A DNA stretch of 64,000 nt, from the IMG/VR virus record IMGVR_UViG_3300032287_000883, positions 1 through 64,000 of that record. One strand, written 5' to 3'. The notes beneath the pieces are model-generated. The model worked only from the letters and a program-made list of their open reading frames with translations. It made no database searches and had not been told where the DNA came from. This DNA comes from a virus. The translations under genes were made by a program, and so were the position numbers. Below are positions 57,678-64,000 of the stretch, piece by piece. Every line of letters begins with the position of its first letter. Position 1 is the stretch's first letter.

Positions 57678-59824
57678 GCTGGTAAGTACTTATCTGCTCT
57701 GCTATTAACAGCTACTCTATTTTTACCAGTAGATTTTTTTCTAGCTTTCTGCACTCTGTCCATCATTGCATACAACTTACGAGCACCAGCTTCGGTGGAG
57801 CCGTTGCCAATTTCTGACACAATCCGGGCGGGTATAACGAATTCGCCATCAGCAAGACGAGCGGGCTGACGGTTACCAATAGAAGCAGGAATAGAATCAC
57901 TGACACCATCACCGGGACCTTTGAGCAATCGTCCGCCATCTGAGTAACCTCCCAAACTATATCCAGCAATACCACCAGAAGCCATATTTTGCTGTCCGCG
58001 CATGCCAGCTAATTCCTGATTCATATAATCATAAAACCCACCCAATCCCAGTTGCTGTTCAGGCGTTTGATAAGCTGGAATATTTATTGGTGCCCGAGCA
58101 ATTTGTTGGACTCCCGCAGGTTGCGTAGGCTGTCCCATTGTTTGCCCCACAGGTGTGCCTATACCGCCTGTAACTACAGGAACAAAAGGTTCTGGTGTTT
58201 GTACTTTAGGTTGGGTCTGTATGCCGTAAGGATTATAGTTACCATAACTAGTGCTACTTAAACCACCGGAATTGCCCATCTGTGCCGCTTGTTGCGCGGC
58301 TTCATATGTAGGGTCAGACAATTGAGTAAACCGCTGGGTTATCGGATCATAACTATATTTATACCCGCCAGCTTCTCCCGCTGCACCACCATCGGCAAAC
58401 TTCTGCTCGCCTGTGTATTGATCAACTGGTACGTCGCCTGATGGGGCGATCATGTTCGTTACTTGTGGGCGTTGCACGTTGGGGTTGCTGTAAATGTCCG
58501 TTTGGTAGTTTGCCTGTGGGTAGCCAAGATTTTCACCAACAGCATTCATAGCCGCCATAGTTTCTATAGGCCCACCAACAGCCAAGCTTGTTAGACCACC
58601 ATTAGCTGCACGGTATATAGGAAGCGCTTCTAAGCCACCCGAAAAATAACTACGCTCTGCAGTAGACCCGCCGCTGTATGGCGTGTAATAAGATACGTTT
58701 GGGTTAATCGTGCGTGTAGATTTATAGGGGCGAACGTATTGCGGCTCCTCTTTTATTTTCATAGGTTTCGGCTTCATCATGTTGTAAGCCAATAACCCAG
58801 CACCAGCCGTCAAATAAGGATGCTCATTCGCGTAGTCTTTTATGTTCTGCCAATTTGGTTTAGCAAAAAGGCGTTTAGTATCTTCCCACGATCCCCCAGT
58901 CATATTGCCGCGTACAGTAGTAAGCTTGGCATCGGGGTTTGCACGGGATAATGGGTCTTCAGCAGCATCGACTTTCGTTGCGTCGTCTACTACATTTGGT
59001 TTGACTAGTTCAAAGTCTTGAGCTGTTTTATTTCGGGTTTGGTCAAGGAATGAATTAGTAGCAGGAGCTTTTTCAAGTGCCGCTCTCTCCGCATCCATTT
59101 TATCAAGATATTTTCGCGTATCTTCTTGGAACCTCGCGTTAACTCTATCAACAGCTTCTGGCGAAAGGGTACCGTCTGCTGGCTTAATAACATTCGATGC
59201 AACAGGGGTAGGAGCCGCAGTTATGCTTTCTACTGGTACAGTATCTGGGCGCGTAAGTGTTATTTGTGGTGCATTTGGGTCAAACGAATACGGATTAAAC
59301 GGTTTAGGCTGTATTGCGTCTAATATTCCTTGACTAGGATTTATATTTTGGAGCGCATCAACTGTCGGCGTAATCTGTGTTGCCGCGTCAGTTACAGGAG
59401 AAATAGGCGCTCGTTGTATTGCTTTTACTACATCCCCACCCCAAGTCGGTGCAGCGGCTTCAACCGCAGGAGTTTGTAAACCCGACAAATAATTAGACGC
59501 ATTAAACCCAGAGGCTATCCCAGTAGGAGCCGTTGGAATCGTTACAGGAGGAGCAATAGCTTGTGACGCTCCATTATTCAATAAACTATTAATGCCACTG
59601 CCAACGTTGTAGAGATTAGACCCAAGGTTCATGCCATTAGCAAGCGCCATATTACTAGCAATTGCTGCAGTAGTTCCCGCTTGCACCCCGGTTGCCATCA
59701 AGGTCGCACCCGCCATAGTGCCAGTACTAGTACCCGCCGACGCAATAGCAGCCGCCGTAGCTGGGTCGTTATATAACCGGATACCATCACGGCTATAACC
59801 ATTGAATTTATTTGGAATTCTCAT
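57674..59824 (-). CDS. Large virion protein with DGEFVIPA C-terminal motif (716 aa)
   Basis: Starts MRIPNKFNGYSRDGIRLYND. Ala/Gly/Thr-rich N-terminal region, Pro-rich middle and a C-terminal conserved end: ARLADGEFVIPARIVSEIGN, GSTEAGARKLYAMMDRVQKA. This C-terminal signature is widespread in phage tail and internal proteins. Probable role: tail or internal virion component. Confidence 0.7.
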   Translation of the reverse strand: MRIPNKFNGYSRDGIRLYNDPATAAAIASAGTSTGTMAGATLMATGVQAGTTAAIASNMALANGMNLGSNLYNVGSGINSLLNNGASQAIAPPVTIPTAPTGIASGFNASNYLSGLQTPAVEAAAPTWGGDVVKAIQRAPISPVTDAATQITPTVDALQNINPSQGILDAIQPKPFNPYSFDPNAPQITLTRPDTVPVESITAAPTPVASNVIKPADGTLSPEAVDRVNARFQEDTRKYLDKMDAERAALEKAPATNSFLDQTRNKTAQDFELVKPNVVDDATKVDAAEDPLSRANPDAKLTTVRGNMTGGSWEDTKRLFAKPNWQNIKDYANEHPYLTAGAGLLAYNMMKPKPMKIKEEPQYVRPYKSTRTINPNVSYYTPYSGGSTAERSYFSGGLEALPIYRAANGGLTSLAVGGPIETMAAMNAVGENLGYPQANYQTDIYSNPNVQRPQVTNMIAPSGDVPVDQYTGEQKFADGGAAGEAGGYKYSYDPITQRFTQLSDPTYEAAQQAAQMGNSGGLSSTSYGNYNPYGIQTQPKVQTPEPFVPVVTGGIGTPVGQTMGQPTQPAGVQQIARAPINIPAYQTPEQQLGLGGFYDYMNQELAGMRGQQNMASGGIAGYSLGGYSDGGRLLKGPGDGVSDSIPASIGNRQPARLADGEFVIPARIVSEIGNGSTEAGARKLYAMMDRVQKARKKSTGKNRVAVNSRADKYLPA

Positions 59825-60198
59825 GCGTAGTTACTCCTGTCGCAGCGAAGCAGTATTTTACCGTCATGTGCGCTTAATTTAACGAATCCTAACCTTTCGC
59901 AGAACCGTAGTCCAGCTTGGTTTTCTTCACGTACTTGAGTTACGGCGTAGCCGTATTTATCTATTACACCACCGAGGATGGTCCGAATATACGCCCGAAT
60001 AGACCCAATTGGCTTAACCCCGTATCCTACATGAATCTCGTTATTTTTTACTAACACACCACCTATAACTTGCCCTAATTCGGTCAAGGGTATAACTTCC
60101 CAATCTTTTACTGCCTCTATATACTCAACCAGCCCGATTGTTAAGCGATGCTTTACAGACTCATACACCATAATTAAGGCGCGGTCTTGGGGGGTCAT
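59821..60198 (-). CDS. GNAT acetyltransferase-like protein
   Basis: The 125-aa protein starts MTPQDRALIMVYESVKHRLT. The C-terminal block VREENQAGLRFCERLGFVKL (residues 89-108) is the classic GNAT motif for the acetyl-CoA-binding fold. T7-type internal virion protein gp13 also has a related fold. Position next to virion genes fits a structural, possibly non-catalytic, role. ATGA overlap with the next gene. Confidence 0.7.
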   Translation of the reverse strand: MTPQDRALIMVYESVKHRLTIGLVEYIEAVKDWEVIPLTELGQVIGGVLVKNNEIHVGYGVKPIGSIRAYIRTILGGVIDKYGYAVTQVREENQAGLRFCERLGFVKLSAHDGKILLRCDRSNYA

Positions 60199-60524
60199 GG
60201 CGCTATCTTTACGACATACGTCGCCGTGTCGTAGTACAAATCCCCCGTACGCAGCCTACCTGCAGCTAAGTCAGCTTGTGTTGGCAAACTTATACGACGT
60301 GCTCCAGTAACCGCATTAAGTTCGCTAAAGTTGTACCCAGAGATAACTTCTTCCACCCCACTTATGGGGCTTAGTATGCGTTGTGTAGAACCTGCGCTTG
60401 GGCCGGGGTTGTCTAGTTGCGAAAAGTACAAACGCAAAATAGTGTTTAACTGATCCTGATATTTTTGGTCGTATTGGATTGGGGCCAGTGGCAGCGTGGG
60501 GAATTTGGTTGTACCCGTAGACAT
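60195..60524 (-). CDS. Small virion protein (109 aa)
   Basis: I start at ATG 60524, overlapping the upstream stop (TGATG). The sequence starts MSTGTTKFPTLPLAPIQYDQ, then QLNTILRLYFSQLDNPGPSA and a C-terminal GDLYYDTATYVVKIAP. The C-terminal block resembles a tail fibre or tail protein tip segment. Function unknown. Confidence 0.65.
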   Translation of the reverse strand: MSTGTTKFPTLPLAPIQYDQKYQDQLNTILRLYFSQLDNPGPSAGSTQRILSPISGVEEVISGYNFSELNAVTGARRISLPTQADLAAGRLRTGDLYYDTATYVVKIAP

Positions 60525-62665
60525 CAACGTCTCCCGTCAGGTCTGACATTAATTCGCGGTGTGCCTAACTGCCATTGCGTACCCAACGTATCGCATTGAA
60601 CTTTAAACGCCATCTGCCTACCACGGATGCGGGTGTTCACCAATTGCGTAAACTGCTGTACGTTGTACGTACTACGCGATGCATACGAAACGGTTGACGC
60701 TACTACTGGCGCGTTTGATGTGCCGTAGTTAGCACCGGGGTTTTGACGTGGGCGCACAGTAAAACTAACTGAAGGAAAACCCGGCGCCGCTGTGTTTGAC
60801 CCATCAAACGTAATATCTGGCACGATCTGCCATACAAACCCGTAGTTGTGCCCATCACCAATATCAAAGTCAGACGACTGAATAAACGACTCTATCGGTG
60901 AAGGTGGGTTAGTAGTGCCGTCATCAACTGCTGCTTCGTGAAACACAATCAAATTATTAAGCGTAGCCGCCTGTGGGAACTGACGTAGTGGGCTATCTAA
61001 CCAAGCTGTGCGATCCATCGTGCCGTAATACCACACGCGATCAAGGTAGTTAAATATCACATAGCGATCAATCGCATCAGAATTAGCGGAGCAATAGAAC
61101 CACCACACTTCGCTGTAACCTTCGTTTGTACCAGCAAGAAACTGGAACGACTGATCTATATTTATATCGTCGAACACAAACTGACGTAAGGAGCAAGGTA
61201 AGGTTTCTACACGACCAGAATAAATATAGAACTTATCTGTACCCATCCAGTAAGTCACACCGTTAGCCGTTGCCATAGCGTTAGGTGAAATGAGGGAGAT
61301 GTTATCCGACAGTAAGTTAAAGCCCCAAACATAAGGAGGCCCCAGATACTGCATAGAATACACGGTGGAATCTGTCCACACTAAAATCTCTTGACGAGTC
61401 TGAAGCGCACCAACAATAAATGAACCGTGCGACAAACGGTAGCTACCTGCTTGGTTTGTAACTGCTGGCAACCAATCAGTGTAATCTTCTTGTACTGACC
61501 AACGAATTAACATCGGGTCAAACGTACTGGCAGGGGTATCAAACGAATACGACGTAGCGCCAAACGCTATACAAATACGCGTAGCATCCGACACCATAAT
61601 CTGATTAGTCTGTACTGGAACTTCAGAGCCTGTGACAACAGCCCCGCGTGTAGCAAAGTCAGGCGTACCCGCACCGCCCGGTGCCCAGTAATAAATAGCA
61701 CCACCACGAGGAGAGAATAAAAGAACCTCACCAAAGTTAGCTTGGCTCCATAAACGTAATTGCAAGCCAATGCCTGTAGACGCTCCGGTGTAGCCTGAAC
61801 CCCATGTACCGCGTGACCAAGGGCCAGCGCCCCAACCTGTACCAACTTGATATATCTCCAAACCCGCGTCAAGTTCGTATTCAGCTTTAACCGCCGCACC
61901 GCCGCCTGTAGTGGCTGCTGTAGAGTATACGTACTGCCCTGTGCTTAGGTCTGTTACGGTTATTACGTATGTTGTGCCAGACAGGTACTGCATTTGGAAA
62001 CTTGGTACATGCGTAGACGCATTGGTGTTCATTATTGTGGACGTAAACACATTAAATGTAGTTACGTTGCTGTAGTCCACAAAACTATTATTCTCAACTA
62101 CTTTTGCGGCGTCCGTTACTATTAACGTAGCGCAACCAACTGCCGCCCCAGTATTATGTGTAGCCGCTGTAGTGCCGTTAACGCCACGAGTTAGCCCTGT
62201 TAATGTACTGCCCGATACAGCGGCATAGATCATTTCTTCTGAATCAATCTTTATGCGCCCACCAATGGTAGGAAAGGTTGAGGTGCTAGTTAGCGTAATG
62301 GTTGTCGCTGTAGCAGTAATGCCGCCGTTAAGTGTAGAGTAGGCCGTAGCAAACGGGTTGTTTCCCATTGGGTTAACGGTAGTTGTAATCGGCGTGATGT
62401 CGTAGTAGGTACCGCCGTTCTCTACGTAGAACTTTAAGTGTGTGCCAACGCCAAGTAAGTTGTAGCCCTTTAGCGTAATCCAATTCCACAATGAACGGCA
62501 CGTACCCAAAAAGGTTGTATACGTAATTGCAGACCACCCACCAATTTTTTCAGGGTAGCCTGAACGAAAACGCACTTTATCGCACTCAAACCAACCACCT
62601 TCGTTGGCAAGCGTTGTACCTTCTCGATTAACGCCGGGTCTAAACTGTAATTTCTGCAAGGGCAT
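60524..62665 (-). CDS. Tail tubular / phage stabilisation-like protein (713 aa)
   Basis: Starts MPLQKLQFRPGVNREGTTLA and has NEGGWFECDKVRFRSGYPEK, a signature I recognise from many uncultured podophages, where the protein is annotated as structural (P22 gp10-like). Mostly beta strands follow. A Thr/Gly-rich segment about 108-170 (STLNGGITATATTITLTSTS, then SEEMIYAAVSGSTLTGLTRG) looks like an inserted module. It is probably part of the tail tube or hub. Confidence 0.75.
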   Translation of the reverse strand: MPLQKLQFRPGVNREGTTLANEGGWFECDKVRFRSGYPEKIGGWSAITYTTFLGTCRSLWNWITLKGYNLLGVGTHLKFYVENGGTYYDITPITTTVNPMGNNPFATAYSTLNGGITATATTITLTSTSTFPTIGGRIKIDSEEMIYAAVSGSTLTGLTRGVNGTTAATHNTGAAVGCATLIVTDAAKVVENNSFVDYSNVTTFNVFTSTIMNTNASTHVPSFQMQYLSGTTYVITVTDLSTGQYVYSTAATTGGGAAVKAEYELDAGLEIYQVGTGWGAGPWSRGTWGSGYTGASTGIGLQLRLWSQANFGEVLLFSPRGGAIYYWAPGGAGTPDFATRGAVVTGSEVPVQTNQIMVSDATRICIAFGATSYSFDTPASTFDPMLIRWSVQEDYTDWLPAVTNQAGSYRLSHGSFIVGALQTRQEILVWTDSTVYSMQYLGPPYVWGFNLLSDNISLISPNAMATANGVTYWMGTDKFYIYSGRVETLPCSLRQFVFDDINIDQSFQFLAGTNEGYSEVWWFYCSANSDAIDRYVIFNYLDRVWYYGTMDRTAWLDSPLRQFPQAATLNNLIVFHEAAVDDGTTNPPSPIESFIQSSDFDIGDGHNYGFVWQIVPDITFDGSNTAAPGFPSVSFTVRPRQNPGANYGTSNAPVVASTVSYASRSTYNVQQFTQLVNTRIRGRQMAFKVQCDTLGTQWQLGTPRINVRPDGRR

Positions 62666-62675
62666 TTACTGCTCC

Positions 62676-63656
62676 TTAGAGTTTCATAATGTAGCAAAGT
62701 GCAAAGTACGGAGGCAGGTTTGCGTTTGTTGCACTTGAACCGTTTGAAGAAGTAGTGCCTGAGAATCCGTGGTTGTGTCCGCCAGCATCTCCTGTTTGTT
62801 TAGTTCCGGATGGGTTTCTATTTTCAAATGCCCCACTTCCTCCCGAGCTAGTAGAACTACCCGGTATTGAGTGGTTGTGATCTCCAACACTGTCTGTGTT
62901 TCCACTAAATGTGTGGTTATGGCTAACCAAGGTTGCATCTGCACTACCGCCTGTTGCATTAACAGCATACGTAGACCCTGCGCCTACTACAAATCTAGAG
63001 CGTAAATCTGGAGTGCCTCCAGAACCATTACATAAAGCCCAGCCAGCAGGAATTGAACCTACCGAGCCGTTCCACATAATAATGCCGCCGGATGGGAACG
63101 AAGAACCCGCAATATTCTGAACAAACGCGGTCGTAGCAAACTTAGTGCTGTTGTCTCCCCCTGCTGGGGTAACACCTGTTGCCGTACCAGCAACTGAAAA
63201 ATTACCACCCACTGCCAACGCGCCGCTAATGTAATTGGTTTGATCAACAATGTTGGTACCGTCGCAGCGCACTAGCATGGACGTGGAAGTCGGCACCGTA
63301 ATGCCCGAACCTGCCGCTGTGGTGTTGCCTGATACCGTACTTGCGTAGAGTGTGCAGGTGTAGGTTGCGCTTGTGTTTCTAACAACGTAGAGCTTTGGAA
63401 CAGGTGGCACGTAGACAAAGTAGTTTGATCCAGCCACCGTGTTTAATACGAGGGTCGAGCACCGTGCTTGATCTTCTGCCCCGTTAAATACCGTTAGAGC
63501 CTGTGCAGCGGAGGAAGTTGTTACCGTAGCCGCCCCAGCAATGGCGTCTTCTATAAGAGTGCCGAGGTTCAAATTGGTGATGGTGCCCCACGTTCCTGAC
63601 TTCTCGCCGTTGGCGATTAGCTCTAGTCGTAGGTCGGGTGAGTAGGTACTTGCCAT
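62676..63656 (-). CDS. Tail collar domain fibre protein
   Basis: The 326-aa protein starts MASTYSPDLRLELIANGEKS. The tail collar domain is at about 188-228 (PSGGIIMWNGSVGSIPAGW, then LCNGSGGTPDLRSRFVVGAG). His-x-His motifs (HNH at 246-248, HNH at 260-262, and GHNHG later) fit a trimeric fibre that binds metal ions. It lies next to the lysozyme gene and the 713-aa protein. Confidence 0.85.
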   Translation of the reverse strand: MASTYSPDLRLELIANGEKSGTWGTITNLNLGTLIEDAIAGAATVTTSSAAQALTVFNGAEDQARCSTLVLNTVAGSNYFVYVPPVPKLYVVRNTSATYTCTLYASTVSGNTTAAGSGITVPTSTSMLVRCDGTNIVDQTNYISGALAVGGNFSVAGTATGVTPAGGDNSTKFATTAFVQNIAGSSFPSGGIIMWNGSVGSIPAGWALCNGSGGTPDLRSRFVVGAGSTYAVNATGGSADATLVSHNHTFSGNTDSVGDHNHSIPGSSTSSGGSGAFENRNPSGTKQTGDAGGHNHGFSGTTSSNGSSATNANLPPYFALCYIMKL

Positions 63657-63657
63657 G

Positions 63658-64000
63658 TTAGTTTCCTAAATAGATTGCGCGTTCATCGTTGCGCCTGTTC
63701 ACTAAACCTTTGAGCACTTTGCCCCCGGCCTTGGTGTACTTCAAGAATTCTTCGGCAGCGCCTTCGTAGTCGCCCCGGTTATGCTTCTGTCGCAGCGTGC
63801 TGCGTTGCAACGTCCCCAAGCCTACGTTAAAACTGAAACTGACCAGACTGTCCAGCCAAGCTTGGCGAGTACCAGCACTAGGACAATATCTAAGAACTCC
63901 GCGTTCAAACCTCTCAAGGTCTTTTGCAAGTATGGCATCCACTTCTTCCGTTGTAAATACACGGTTCCAGCCTTCTGGGCAAGGCAAACTTAATCTGTCT
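63658..64000 (-). CDS. Lysozyme (endolysin), 5' end outside window
   Basis: The frame is open to the window end. Visible part: TTEEVDAILAKDLERFERGV, SLVSFSFNVGLGTLQRSTLR, EFLKYTKAGGKVLKGLVNRR. This is the C-terminal part of a T4-type (GH24) lysozyme, which degrades host peptidoglycan. The catalytic Glu segment would lie beyond the edge. A TTG at 63987 is an ORF start by default only; the true start is outside. Confidence 0.85.
   Translation of the reverse strand, partial: DRLSLPCPEGWNRVFTTEEVDAILAKDLERFERGVLRYCPSAGTRQAWLDSLVSFSFNVGLGTLQRSTLRQKHNRGDYEGAAEEFLKYTKAGGKVLKGLVNRRNDERAIYLGN

Overview
The window looks like most of the genome of a tailed double-stranded DNA phage, probably podovirus-like. 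It carries small and large terminase, portal, GroES-like co-chaperonin, scaffold, major capsid protein, adaptors, tail and internal virion proteins, LamG adhesins and a lysozyme, plus a replication module with family A DNA polymerase, primase-helicase, SNF2-type helicase, ssDNA-binding-like protein, VRR-NUC and PD-(D/E)XK nucleases. I see no tRNA, rRNA, CRISPR array, integrase or phage RNA polymerase. Early promoters match the host sigma-70 consensus. Many proteins resemble those of uncultured marine and freshwater phages. A run of small genes (36.3-38.0 kb) resembles genes of phages and prophages of Burkholderiales, so a freshwater betaproteobacterial host is my best guess; this is inference.

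Layout. (1) 1-23.1 kb, minus strand: the head and adhesin half of the late genes, read right to left from terS through terL, portal, co-chaperonin, scaffold, major capsid protein, adaptors, small basic proteins and tail/fibre proteins to two large LamG adhesins, the last running off the window start. (2) 23.1-26.25 kb: a control region. It holds a G-rich stretch next to terS, two paralogous single-gene units (23508-24149 and 24421-24993), each with its own promoter and terminator, an HNH nuclease gene, and an AT-rich, repeat-dense gap of about 740 bp. (3) 26.25-33.5 kb, plus strand: an early operon from a near-consensus promoter. Small genes come first, then a MoxR-type ATPase, a VWA/metallopeptidase protein and a possible DUF3150 partner, closed by a strong terminator. 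(4) 33.6-46.7 kb, plus strand: replication and nucleotide-processing genes, closed by a second strong terminator. (5) 46.8-64 kb, minus strand: tail and internal virion genes (read right to left: lysozyme, tail collar fibre, a 713-aa tail protein, acetyltransferase-like, several internal virion candidates, and a 2543-aa giant). If the genome is circular or circularly permuted, region 5 follows region 1 and all late genes form one unidirectional block.

Most unusual is a set of eight exact TGAC-N5-GTCA dyads that I found only between 24.19 and 33.55 kb. They sit just downstream of predicted promoters, around the Shine-Dalgarno sequence of the first early gene, in two intergenic leaders and inside the terminator loop of the early operon. 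This looks like a phage regulon with DNA or RNA operators. The two paralogous proteins of the control region, the repeat-dense gap, the MoxR-VWA cassette and the giant zincin-containing virion protein are the other main points of interest.
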